A stretch of DNA of 64,000 nt from Fervidobacterium pennivorans DSM 9078 (lineage in GTDB: Bacteria > Thermotogota > Thermotogae > Thermotogales > Fervidobacteriaceae), in contig NC_017095.1 in NCBI RefSeq assembly GCF_000235405.2, forward strand, positions 1,017,501-1,081,500. Reading direction: 5' to 3'. The notes beneath the pieces were generated by a model. The model saw only the letters and a program-made list of their open reading frames with translations, did no database searches and was not told where the DNA came from. Below are positions 7,788-15,610 of the stretch, in pieces; position 1 is the stretch's first letter, and each line of letters starts with the position of its first letter. A program made the translations under genes and the position numbers.

Positions 7788-9022
7788 TCTAACACCTCCA
7801 CTACGATGTCGCCACTCCCTATTTTCGACTCAGGAATCTTAATGCTTACCATCTCGCTCGGTAAGAGATTTAAGTGTTTTTTGCTGTATAACAAGTTGTT
7901 TCTTTGTTTTACGCGAATAGTTCCTTCTTCCATAGGCTTTTTCACTCGCAAGTAGATATTTAAGTTTGTGCCTTCCTCATACCACGACGGGAAGAGGATG
8001 CCAACATTTTGTCCTTTTTCAACGAAAAATTTTGCTGGTTCCCAGCTGTTCTTGACGTACATCGCTGCAAACTTTCCAGCGACGGTACCTTCTTCTGTAA
8101 CCCAGTCCACAAGGTCATAAATTACCGTACAATTGCCTGCTGCGAAAATCCAGTTAAGAGATGACCTTCCAGAACTTGATGTTACTATCCCTTTTGTCCA
8201 TGGGTCAATTTTGAGAAAATCTTTAAAGAGCGTACTTTGAGGAATTAATCCAACCGATAGTATCAAAGTGTCAACCTTAAACCTTTTTTCCGTTCCTGGA
8301 ATAGGTTTGAAACTCTCGTCAAGTTGGGCAATAACAACCTCCTCAAGCCTTTCCTTCCCATAGATACCAACCACTGTATGGCTCAGGTAAAGAGGAATGT
8401 TAAAATCCTTCAGACACTGCCTTATGTTTCTTTCAAGTCCTCCTGGATAAGGCATCCTTTCAACAACAGCAATAACTTCAACGCCTTCCAGCGTAAGTCT
8501 TCTCGCCATAATCAAACCTATATCTCCAGACCCCACTATTATTGCCCTTCTTCCCGGCAATCTATTTTCCAAATTCACAAACCTCTGAGCAACCCCGGCT
8601 GTAAAAACTCCTGCAGGTCTTGTGCCAGGGACAAGTATTCCTCCCATAGGCCTTTCCCTTGCTCCAGTTGCAACAATTAGCGCTTTTGGCTTGTAAACCG
8701 TTATCCCTTCAGTCGAAGCAACTATAACCTCTTTTCTTTTGTAGTCTATCTGGTGGACGTATTGTTCGACCTTTACATCTATGTTTGGATATTGTTGAAC
8801 TATCCTCTTGATTCTCTCTGCGTACTCAGGTCCTGTCAGTTCTTCTCTGAAATAATGTAGTCCAAAACCATTGTGGATACATTGATTCAACACACCACCA
8901 CTTCTATCATCACGCTCTACCAAAACTACTTCATTAACACCTTCTCGTGCAGCTCCAATTGCTGCACCAAGACCTGCAGCTCCAGCACCGATGACAAGAA
9001 TGTCTACGTTCTTTTCTCTCAT
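7784..9022 (-). CDS. FAD/NAD(P)-dependent oxidoreductase of the glp operon
   Basis: 412-residue pyridine nucleotide-disulfide oxidoreductase-like flavoprotein. Residues 8-20 hold the dinucleotide-binding V-I-G-A-G-A-A-G-L-G-A-A, and a second Rossmann site (I-V-G-S-G-D-I-G-L-I-M-A-R-R) near 163-176 should bind NAD(P)H. A late S-L-N-W-I-F-A-A-G-N-C motif fits the C-terminal FAD contact. In Thermotoga and Firmicutes this gene sits between glpA-type dehydrogenase and DUF1667; the three probably form a complex that passes electrons from glycerol 3-phosphate to NAD(P) or another carrier. Start overlaps the upstream stop by one base (TAATG). Confidence 0.88.
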   Translation of the reverse strand: MREKNVDILVIGAGAAGLGAAIGAAREGVNEVVLVERDDRSGGVLNQCIHNGFGLHYFREELTGPEYAERIKRIVQQYPNIDVKVEQYVHQIDYKRKEVIVASTEGITVYKPKALIVATGARERPMGGILVPGTRPAGVFTAGVAQRFVNLENRLPGRRAIIVGSGDIGLIMARRLTLEGVEVIAVVERMPYPGGLERNIRQCLKDFNIPLYLSHTVVGIYGKERLEEVVIAQLDESFKPIPGTEKRFKVDTLILSVGLIPQSTLFKDFLKIDPWTKGIVTSSSGRSSLNWIFAAGNCTVIYDLVDWVTEEGTVAGKFAAMYVKNSWEPAKFFVEKGQNVGILFPSWYEEGTNLNIYLRVKKPMEEGTIRVKQRNNLLYSKKHLNLLPSEMVSIKIPESKIGSGDIVVEVLE

Positions 9023-10464
9023 TACTTTCTCACCTGCCCTAAGAGTATGAAACTACCTTCGCTACGAAGTCTTATATCTGAAATATCAGTTCCAAACTCT
9101 CTTGCCAGTATTTTCATTATCCTGTGCATGCAGAATCCTCCCTGGCAACTACCAAACATCGCGCGTGTTCTGAACTTTATCCCGTCTATTGTTCTTGCTC
9201 CACGCTTTATGGCTTCAAGTATTTCTCGCTCTGTCACTTTATTACAAAAACATATCATCCTCCCAGCAAGCGGGTCTTTCTTAATCTCTTCATCCCAAAC
9301 GGAAGCGGGTAAGTCTGCGTAGTGCTTTATTCTTTCTCTTGTAGGTTTGAAATCTGACTTTTTCTGGAACGTTTCACCGATCGATTCTTGAACTTCCTCA
9401 ACAATGAACTTTGCAATTGCGGGTGCGGCAGTTAAGCCAGGTGAACGCATAGCTATAACATTGAAAAACCCTATTACACTGGTCCTTCCGACAAAGAAAT
9501 CTTTCTGAGGACTTTCGGGTCTTAAACCTGCAAAGGTTTTTATAGAGGCTCTGAAATCGATTAAAGGAGTCATCTTTAGTGCTTTTGACATGAGAGCTTC
9601 AAATCCTTCAAGTGTTGTAGAAGTATCCTCTCTGAATTCTCGTTCCGGTGGTAGGTCAACGGCAGTGGGTCCAACTAAGATACCCCCATCCACCGTCGGA
9701 GTTACGAGCGTCCCTTTACCAAGTACTGAAGGTGTTGGAAACAGTATACTCTTTACAAAGCCACTGAATTCTTGCTTATCTAAGAGAATATACTCTCCCT
9801 TCCTTGGATGCAATGGTACAAATTCAGCACCAGCCATCTTTGCAACTTCGTCACCGTGCATTCCTGCAGCGTTGATGACAACATCTATCTCAAACTCTCC
9901 CTTATTAGTCACAAGCTTTTTAACTCTTTGGTTTTCTGTCACTATTTCAAGAACTTGTGTGTCAAGAAAGAGTTTAGCTCCGTTCTCAATGGCGTTTTCT
10001 ACTGCTGCCATTGCGACCATCCAAGGTTCCGTTATCCCAGCTGTTGGTGCCCAAAGAGCAGCCATAACTTCGGGATTAATGTTTGGTTCGTATGAAAGGA
10101 TTCTATCTCTATCCCAAATTTCCAGACCTGGTACCCCGTTCATTTCACCACGTTTGTAAAGCTCCTCCAGAATTCTTATTTCCTCATCTTTGAAAGCAAG
10201 TACCAAAGAACCTATTCTCTTCAAATCAAACTGCAATTCTTTTGAAAGCTCAGTGTACATTGCATTTCCTGGAACACAAAACTTTGAACGTACCGTTCCT
10301 GGTTCATCATCATATCCAGCGTGAACTATCGCAGAATTAGCTTTTGTCACTCCCATCCCTACATCCCAATTCTTTTCGAAAATCAAAACTTCAACATCGT
10401 ATCGGCACAACTCTCTAGCAATCAGTGCTCCAACAACACCAGCACCAATAATTCCTATTCGCAC
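9022..10464 (-). CDS. glpA: FAD-dependent glycerol-3-phosphate dehydrogenase (GlpA-like) with [2Fe-2S]-type tail
   Basis: 480-residue flavoprotein of the DAO/GlpA family that would oxidise glycerol 3-phosphate to dihydroxyacetone phosphate. The FAD-binding G-I-I-G-A-G-V-V-G-A-L-I-A is at residues 3-15. The last hundred residues are a BFD-like domain with C-x-C (I-C-F-C-N-K) and C-Q-G-G-F-C, four cysteines for a [2Fe-2S] cluster, as in anaerobic GlpA. It is first in the operon, behind a probable promoter at 10496-10504. glpK and glpF are not in the window. The family also includes other 2-hydroxyacid oxidases, so the substrate is inferred from operon partners. Confidence 0.82.
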   Translation of the reverse strand: MRIGIIGAGVVGALIARELCRYDVEVLIFEKNWDVGMGVTKANSAIVHAGYDDEPGTVRSKFCVPGNAMYTELSKELQFDLKRIGSLVLAFKDEEIRILEELYKRGEMNGVPGLEIWDRDRILSYEPNINPEVMAALWAPTAGITEPWMVAMAAVENAIENGAKLFLDTQVLEIVTENQRVKKLVTNKGEFEIDVVINAAGMHGDEVAKMAGAEFVPLHPRKGEYILLDKQEFSGFVKSILFPTPSVLGKGTLVTPTVDGGILVGPTAVDLPPEREFREDTSTTLEGFEALMSKALKMTPLIDFRASIKTFAGLRPESPQKDFFVGRTSVIGFFNVIAMRSPGLTAAPAIAKFIVEEVQESIGETFQKKSDFKPTRERIKHYADLPASVWDEEIKKDPLAGRMICFCNKVTEREILEAIKRGARTIDGIKFRTRAMFGSCQGGFCMHRIMKILAREFGTDISDIRLRSEGSFILLGQVRK

Positions 10465-10495
10465 ACTTACACCCCCAACTTTAGTGTTCTTATAT

Positions 10496-10504
10496 ATTTT
10501 ACCA
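10496..10504 (-). promoter_or_regulatory. Extended -10 promoter of the glp operon
   Basis: On the minus strand TGGTAAAAT reads at 10504-10496, about 30 bases before the glpA-like start. No convincing -35 is seen 16-18 bases upstream, so recognition would rest on the TG extension. Confidence 0.5.
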
Positions 10505-10595
10505 CAAAAAATACGCCTAATGCTTGCGAATATGTGCTTGAAAAATTGTCATAGTTCTATTACCCTATCTTGAAAGTATCAAAGTATCTCAGCTA

Positions 10596-10604
10596 TGGTA
10601 TAAT
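10596..10604 (+). promoter_or_regulatory. Extended -10 promoter of tmk
   Basis: TGGTATAAT at 10596-10604, some 50 bases before the tmk start. A TTGAAA at 10570-10575 is 23 bases away, too distant for a normal -35. This is a perfect TGnTATAAT. Confidence 0.65.
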
Positions 10605-10652
10605 TTACTTTGAATCGCCATCCAATCAGGCATAGAAAAGGAGGAACATGTC

Positions 10653-11252
10653 GTGTTTGTCTCTTTTGAAGGCATAGATGGTTGTGGCAAAAGCACCCAA
10701 ATAGAGATGTTTACAAAATATCTCCAGTCCAAAGGTATTGAGTTTGTTAAAGTAAGAGAACCCGGGGGTACAAAATTAGGGGAGAAAATACGACAGCTTT
10801 TGATTAGCGAAGAAATGACTTCAAGAAGTGAATTGCTCCTTTTCTTGGCTTCTAGAGCCCAGTTGGTTGAGGAAGTTATAAAACCTGCTTTGGAAGAAGG
10901 AAAAATAGTGGTAGCCGATAGGTTTGCACATTCAAGCGTAGCGTACCAAGGTTGTGGAAGAAACTTGGGTATAGATGTGGTAAAAATGCTTAATGATTTT
11001 GCTACGGATCATGTTTACCCGGACTTAGTGTTCTACATAGACATTCCTGCAGAGGTCGCTATATCGAGAATAAATAAGGAGCAAAGAGACAGGATTGAAC
11101 AAGAAGGTTTAGAATTTTTTGAAAAAGTCAGAAATTGTTATCTGGAGTTGTGTAAAAATGAAAAGAATTTTGTTCTAATTGATGGCACGAAAGATGTGGA
11201 AACTATTAGCAAGCAGATTATAAGGATATTTGAGGGGCTATACAAGGTGTAG
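10653..11252 (+). CDS. tmk: Thymidylate kinase
   Basis: Phosphorylates dTMP to dTDP. The P-loop G-I-D-G-C-G-K-S-T spans residues 7-15; the D-R-F-x-H-S-S-V-A-Y-Q motif near residue 91 binds dTMP, and R-D-R-I-E-Q-E in the lid is near residue 150. Length 199 aa is standard. The GTG at 10653 is favoured because AAAGGAGG ends 8 bases before it and the family begins exactly there; the nearby ATG at 10648 is in a frame that closes at once. Convergent with fliQ; single-gene transcript from the promoter above. Confidence 0.96.
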   Translation: MFVSFEGIDGCGKSTQIEMFTKYLQSKGIEFVKVREPGGTKLGEKIRQLLISEEMTSRSELLLFLASRAQLVEEVIKPALEEGKIVVADRFAHSSVAYQGCGRNLGIDVVKMLNDFATDHVYPDLVFYIDIPAEVAISRINKEQRDRIEQEGLEFFEKVRNCYLELCKNEKNFVLIDGTKDVETISKQIIRIFEGLYKV

Positions 11253-11285
11253 ATTATTGGATATCTCAAGTATTGAGGCGATTAA

Positions 11286-11552
11286 TTAAATCATAGACAT
11301 GTATTTTTCGAGGATATCTCTTATAAAATCTAACATATTCTCTATCATCCAACCAAACAAAAACATAAGGGTCAAAAAAACAACAATGATACGTGGTGCA
11401 AAGGTCAATGTCTGCTCATGAATTTGAGTAGCAGCTTGGAAGATACTAATCAAAATACCAACTGCGAGACTAACAAGCAGAGGGGGAGTTATAAGCATTA
11501 AAAGAAGCTGAATACCGTGTTTCACTATATCCAAGAAAACCTCGAGTGTCAT
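11286..11552 (-). CDS. fliQ: Flagellar export protein FliQ
   Basis: 88-residue integral membrane protein of the flagellar type III export gate. Two long hydrophobic helices (about residues 14-40 and 50-74) and the conserved P-P-L-L-V-S-L-A-V-G-I-L-I-S-I-F-Q-A-A-T-Q-I-H-E core identify the family. Start: ATG behind AAAGGAG with an 8-base gap. No other flagellar gene is near, so it is detached from fliP and fliR. It is probably monocistronic from a minus-strand promoter at 11591-11599. Confidence 0.93.
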   Translation of the reverse strand: MTLEVFLDIVKHGIQLLLMLITPPLLVSLAVGILISIFQAATQIHEQTLTFAPRIIVVFLTLMFLFGWMIENMLDFIRDILEKYMSMI

Positions 11553-11590
11553 GGTGCAAACTCCTTTCTTTCATTTTAAATTCTCCATAA

Positions 11591-11599
11591 ATTATATCA
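11591..11599 (-). promoter_or_regulatory. Extended -10 promoter of fliQ
   Basis: TGATATAAT reads on the minus strand at 11599-11591, about 40 bases before the fliQ ATG. TTGCTT (plus 11614-11619) stands 17 bases further upstream as a partial -35. Confidence 0.55.
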
Positions 11600-11709
11600 G
11601 AAAAAATTTTTGTAAGCAAATAACCGAAACTAACGACTATTAGGATGGGGCAAGATGAAAGTTGTGAGGTATCGAATATACACCGTTATCTTTTAAACAG
11701 AGGTCTTAG

Positions 11710-12065
11710 GGATCCCTTTTTCTACCATCCTGCGGCTATATACCAAAACCTGAGTTTTCGGGAATTACTTATAATGGGAGATTTTACTCCGACTTTAGTA
11801 CTCCAGTAAGCATTGTTAGAAATAAACCAATAACCGTGAATATGAAAGTTTCTGGAAACTACACATTCACATATACCAAAAAGCAAAAGTAGCCGAGGTC
11901 AATTTCTCTGAGTAGACTTATGCATTTAATTTAACAACAACCGATGACAAATACCTTTTTGTTTCAACTGACAGCGGCTTGATAGTATACGATGTATCGA
12001 ACATATCTGACATAAAACCTCTCTTTACCTTAAGTATGCCTATGTTCAAAGCTATTAGAAGATAA
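11710..12065 (+). pseudogene. Decayed gene, remnant of a LVIVD-repeat protein
   Basis: The 690-base space between fliQ and metH has no intact gene but holds two coding-like pieces in different frames. The first (11710-11892) has no start codon and reads as a beta-rich segment with G-I-T-Y-N-G-R-F-Y and S-G-N-Y-T-F-T-Y. The second (11916-12065) reads D-D-K-Y-L-F-V-S-T-D-S-G-L-I-V-Y-D-V-S-N-I, which matches the LVIVD surface repeat (K-x-A-Y-V-A-D-x-x-G-L-x-I-V-D-V-S-N). Both are closed upstream by in-frame stops. This looks like the relic of a secreted LVIVD-repeat protein; the first piece is assigned to it only by proximity. Confidence 0.5.
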
Positions 12066-12105
12066 AGAAGCCACCGCGCAGCATTTACTAATTCAATTGA
12101 AATAC

Positions 12106-12140
12106 AAAGGGGGATGGAACAAACTATCCCCTTTTCTTTT
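12106..12140 (+). terminator. Probable terminator after the decayed gene
   Basis: AAAGGGG-G-AT (12106-12115, one bulged G) pairs with ATCCCCTTT (12126-12134); the right arm runs into CTTTTCTTTT. It suggests the relic was once the end of a transcribed gene and insulates metH. Confidence 0.6.
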
Positions 12141-12183
12141 CTGAAAAAAGTGAGAAAATAGCACTACAAAAATGTTTGATATA

Positions 12184-12192
12184 TGGTAATAT
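12184..12192 (+). promoter_or_regulatory. Candidate -10 for metH
   Basis: TGGTAATAT at 12184-12192, about 55 bases before the metH start, is a weak form of the TGnTATAAT element seen elsewhere in the window. No SAM or cobalamin riboswitch fits in the short leader. Confidence 0.35.
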
Positions 12193-12245
12193 ATACAAAA
12201 AAACAAACGTGAAAAAGATAAAGGTGCAAAGGAGGGAGAGAAAAA

Positions 12246-14600
12246 TTGGAACCCCTTACCAGACAAAAGTTTTCAGAACTCCTATCACAGAGAGTGATGT
12301 TCTTAGATGGTGCTTATGGTACAGAACTTTTCAAACGAGGATATATTAAGAACAGAGAACCCATTGAGTTACTCAACATCACCAATGCTAAAGCGGTTTT
12401 GTCACTGCAATCTGACTACGTTTGCGCAGGGGTTGATTTCCTACTTACAAACACTTTCAGTGCAAATAGGCATAAGTTAATGAAATTGGGATACGATGAG
12501 TATTTTAAGGAGATCAACCAATCTGCTGTAAAGATTGCGAAAGAGGCAACTAAGGTTGCCAACAAGCAGGTCTTTGTTTTAGGGGATATCTCTTCCGTTG
12601 GGGAAATGATAGAACCTCTTGGGGAACTGAAATCGAAATACGTATACAACATTTTCAAAGAGCAAGTTGAAGTCCTGGTTGATGTGGGCGTGGATGGTAT
12701 CATTATCGAAACAATGAGTGATATAAAGGAGGCAAAACTTGCGTATTTGGCGGCAAGAGATGTGGCTCCAGAAATACCTGTATTGGTGAGTATGACTTTT
12801 GAAGAAAACGGCGTTACTGTAACAGGTACAAGTTTAGAAGTTTACGTTGCTTTGTTCAACGATTTGGATGTTGATGCAATAGGTATCAATTGTACGCTGA
12901 CACCTGAAAAGATGGTTCCGCTTGTAAAAAAATTGGTTGCGCTTTCGAAAAAACCGGTTTTTGTTGAACCGAACGCGGGAAAACCTACTCTGTCCGCAGA
13001 TGGAAAATTGACTTACAAAACCACCCCTGAAGAATTCACTATATACATCGAAGATTACGTTGAACTGGGTGCGAATATCGTAGGTGGATGTTGTGGTACA
13101 GGACCGGAACACATCAAGTACATGGTCCAGCATATTGGTCTGAAAAGACCAAAAGCTAGGAAAGTCGAAGAGCTGAATGTGGTTACAAGCAGGGTTCATA
13201 TGTTTAACGTTGCACCATTCTTGGTCGTAGGGGAACGTATCAACGCATCCGCAAGAAAAAAACTGCATAATGAAATTCGAGAATTCAACTTTGAGAACGT
13301 TTTAAAACTTGCTAAATCCCAGGAACAAGAAGGAGCACAAGTAATTGATGTTAACTTTGGAATAGAATCCGTTTTATCAGAAGAACATTTTTCTAAAGCA
13401 ATTGTTGAACTCGACAAAATTGTAAGCATCCCAATCTCTTTCGATATTCAGTACAACGAATTTTTAGAAAGTGCATTGATGGAGTACCCTGGAAGACCGC
13501 TAATTAATTCTTCCAAGGCAACAAAGGAAGAACTCGACAAGAAGATAAGGTTACTCAAAAGGTATGGTGGCTTACTGATTGTTCTTGCAATGGGTAAAGA
13601 GATACCAAAGACAGCAGAGGAACGGTACACATTAGGTAAAATGGCTGTAGAATATCTAGAAAGCCAAGGAATAGACCGTTCAAGGATTTTCGTTGACCCG
13701 TTGGTTTTACCCATTGGTGCAAACCAAGATTACAACGTAACACTTGAAACTATCAAAAAGCTCTCATCCGATGGAATAAAAACAATGATAGGACTTTCCA
13801 ACTTCAGTTTTGGAATGCCAAACCGAGATGAATTGAATGCTTCATTCCTAGCTTTAGCAATGCATTCAGGATTATCAGGAGCGATCCTGAATACATCAGA
13901 AGACGCGACTATGAAAATTCTAAGAGGGATGATAAGAATTTTAGGAAAGGAAAGTGCTCGAATAAGTGAAGAAGTAAAAAGTAGCGAATTAGTACATTTG
14001 CTTCTTCGTGGTAACTTAAACGATGCGGAAAAACATGTACTGTCCTTCTTAGACACATTAACACCAATCGAGATAATTCAAACAATTCTTGCTAAAGCAA
14101 TGGAAGAAATAGGCAACCTTTATGCTGAAAATAAGATTTATCTTCCCCATTTGATTCTTGCAGCAGAAACTTCGAAGCCCATATTTAACAAGCTACTTTC
14201 CATGGTAGCAGAAAAGGATTCTGCAAGGTTGGGCAGGATTCTTCTTGCGACAGTTGAAGGTGACATCCACGATATCGGAAAGAAAATAGTAGCAACAGTT
14301 TTAGAAAGTGCAGGATTTGAAGTAATTGATATAGGCAAGGATGTGCCGGCAAGCGTGATATTGGAAAAAGTTAAGGAATTAAAGCCAGATATTGTAGGCT
14401 TGTCAGCAATGATGACAACAACAGTTATTCAGGTTGGACACGTGGTCAAAACACTTAGAGATAACGGAATAGAAATTCCTGTCATAGCTGGTGGTGCTTC
14501 AATGAATGGAGAGCTTGCTAAGAGATTTGGAAGCTACTACGCAAAAGATGCCCAGGAAGCTGTCAAATTGTGCAAACAAATTTTGACTAATAACCAATGA
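12246..14600 (+). CDS. metH: Cobalamin-dependent methionine synthase lacking the reactivation domain
   Basis: Moves a methyl group from methyltetrahydrofolate to homocysteine through cobalamin. Domains in order: homocysteine methyltransferase (about 1-300) with zinc ligands C216, C282 and C283; pterin-binding domain (about 315-570); B12 cap; and cobalamin-binding domain with D-I-H-D-I-G-K at 673-679, H675 being the cobalt ligand. It ends at 784 residues, so the AdoMet-dependent reactivation domain of the 1,200-residue enzyme is missing. T. maritima has the same short form, with the activation domain as a separate protein; no such gene lies next to this one. The TTG start follows GGAGGGAG. Confidence 0.95.
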   Translation: MEPLTRQKFSELLSQRVMFLDGAYGTELFKRGYIKNREPIELLNITNAKAVLSLQSDYVCAGVDFLLTNTFSANRHKLMKLGYDEYFKEINQSAVKIAKEATKVANKQVFVLGDISSVGEMIEPLGELKSKYVYNIFKEQVEVLVDVGVDGIIIETMSDIKEAKLAYLAARDVAPEIPVLVSMTFEENGVTVTGTSLEVYVALFNDLDVDAIGINCTLTPEKMVPLVKKLVALSKKPVFVEPNAGKPTLSADGKLTYKTTPEEFTIYIEDYVELGANIVGGCCGTGPEHIKYMVQHIGLKRPKARKVEELNVVTSRVHMFNVAPFLVVGERINASARKKLHNEIREFNFENVLKLAKSQEQEGAQVIDVNFGIESVLSEEHFSKAIVELDKIVSIPISFDIQYNEFLESALMEYPGRPLINSSKATKEELDKKIRLLKRYGGLLIVLAMGKEIPKTAEERYTLGKMAVEYLESQGIDRSRIFVDPLVLPIGANQDYNVTLETIKKLSSDGIKTMIGLSNFSFGMPNRDELNASFLALAMHSGLSGAILNTSEDATMKILRGMIRILGKESARISEEVKSSELVHLLLRGNLNDAEKHVLSFLDTLTPIEIIQTILAKAMEEIGNLYAENKIYLPHLILAAETSKPIFNKLLSMVAEKDSARLGRILLATVEGDIHDIGKKIVATVLESAGFEVIDIGKDVPASVILEKVKELKPDIVGLSAMMTTTVIQVGHVVKTLRDNGIEIPVIAGGASMNGELAKRFGSYYAKDAQEAVKLCKQILTNNQ

Positions 14601-14632
14601 AAGAAGGAGGCTCCAAAGCCTCCTTCTTTTTA
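14600..14632 (+). terminator. Terminator of metH
   Basis: A 12-bp perfect stem (AAAGAAGGAGGC at 14600-14611, GCCTCCTTCTTT at 14618-14629), loop of 6, ending in a T run. It overlaps the metH stop codon and the 3' end of the convergent gene. Confidence 0.93.
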
Positions 14633-15025
14633 ACCCTTTTTCGAATAATAGTCAGAAACTATTTCGAACATTTTATCTATCTCTTGGAGCTTTGACTCTT
14701 TCACTTCTGTTGGCAAGCTAGAAGCTAGTATTGCTTTTCTTAGGGCGTAATATCTGTAGGATGCGTCCCAGTAATTATCATAAGGAGTTAACCCAAAAGT
14801 TTTAAAAGCTCTTAACAGTTCTTCATTATCTATACCATTCACTGCACTTCTTCCTTTTCGAAATTCACGCCTGCTACCAACACTTGTTTCTGATTCCGGT
14901 TCTGTGAAAAATCTAAGAAGAGCGTACAATGTGTAAAAAATTAGTATCATAGCTCCTATCCTAAGAACCAGAAAAACCCAACTAATCGGTGGTATCGGGA
15001 AATAGTAATAAAGTTCAAAATCCAT
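14630..15025 (-). CDS. Membrane-anchored J-like protein without HPD (short paralogue)
   Basis: 131-residue protein with one transmembrane helix (about residues 14-41) and a soluble C-terminal domain of about 65 residues. That domain (L-L-R-A-F-K-T-F-G-L-T-P-Y-D-N-Y to the end) has the helix pattern of a J domain: short helix with F-G-L-x-P, a second helix rich in Y-R-Y-Y-A-L, then a final helix ending in F-E-I-V-S-D-Y-Y-S-K. The HPD tripeptide that activates DnaK is absent. It closely parallels the neighbouring gene's tail, so the two are paralogues. Function unknown; a partner-binding role at the membrane is a guess. Confidence 0.55.
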   Translation of the reverse strand: MDFELYYYFPIPPISWVFLVLRIGAMILIFYTLYALLRFFTEPESETSVGSRREFRKGRSAVNGIDNEELLRAFKTFGLTPYDNYWDASYRYYALRKAILASSLPTEVKESKLQEIDKMFEIVSDYYSKKG

Positions 15026-15048
15026 AATACCACCCCGCCTTCATAACT

Positions 15049-15603
15049 TCAACTCATTTTCGAATAGTGTTCCGTTAGTACCTCGTACGCCTTTGCCAGT
15101 TCTTCAAGCATTATTTGCCTATGTGCCTCGCTAATTTTCATGTTATTTACTTTCTTGACGAGCTCATAGTATCTCTCGCTCACTTTTGTATAAGACGCGC
15201 CGGGACGCAACCCAAGAATTCTAAATGCTTCTTGAATATCTAACTTATCCACTTTTGTGTTGATTTCAAACGAATGTGTTGAACTTTCTTGATATTCTCT
15301 ACTATTCTCGTCTTCTGCTTGAATACAACTTTCATTTTGTTCAGCAGTCTTCTGCTGACGTTGTTGAGTTTTTACTTTTCCTTTGATAAGTGAAGATATT
15401 ATGATAAACGTCACAAAGGCAAAAGCTATAAGTACAATAACTATGAAATCTCGTATTAATGTTGGGAAGAATCTAAAAATGCCGTAAGGTATCAACACCT
15501 CAAATATAGATGCTAGTACAGAGATAAAAAACAGAAAAACAACTATTGACATTACACAGCCTAAACAACCCTTACTTTCCTTTCTACCTCCGGCGTTTGT
15601 CAT
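15049..15603 (-). CDS. Membrane-anchored J-like protein without HPD (long paralogue)
   Basis: 184-residue protein with two hydrophobic segments (about residues 15-38 and 45-70), a polar linker rich in Q, E and S, and a C-terminal J-like domain (about 122-184). The domain reads A-F-R-I-L-G-L-R-P-G-A-S, then E-R-Y-Y-E-L-V-K-K, then E-L-A-K-A-Y-E-V-L, the classic three-helix order of DnaJ, but N-N-M-K replaces the HPD loop. The ATG follows GAGGTGA. It lies 23 bases upstream of its shorter paralogue and 7 bases after the stop of the secreted-protein gene, so the three are probably one transcript. Confidence 0.6.
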   Translation of the reverse strand: MTNAGGRKESKGCLGCVMSIVVFLFFISVLASIFEVLIPYGIFRFFPTLIRDFIVIVLIAFAFVTFIIISSLIKGKVKTQQRQQKTAEQNESCIQAEDENSREYQESSTHSFEINTKVDKLDIQEAFRILGLRPGASYTKVSERYYELVKKVNNMKISEAHRQIMLEELAKAYEVLTEHYSKMS

Positions 15604-15610
15604 GCGATTC

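Noticed and set aside
7444-7842. 132-aa frame opposite the DUF1667 gene
   Set aside because: Shadow of two overlapping real genes with clear ribosome sites.
9590-10159. 189-aa open frame opposite glpA
   Set aside because: Antisense shadow; serine/proline-rich and without ribosome site.
11645-11809. 54-codon open frame beginning ATG GGG CAA
   Set aside because: No ribosome site, no family resemblance; the overlapping frame with beta-rich content is more protein-like.
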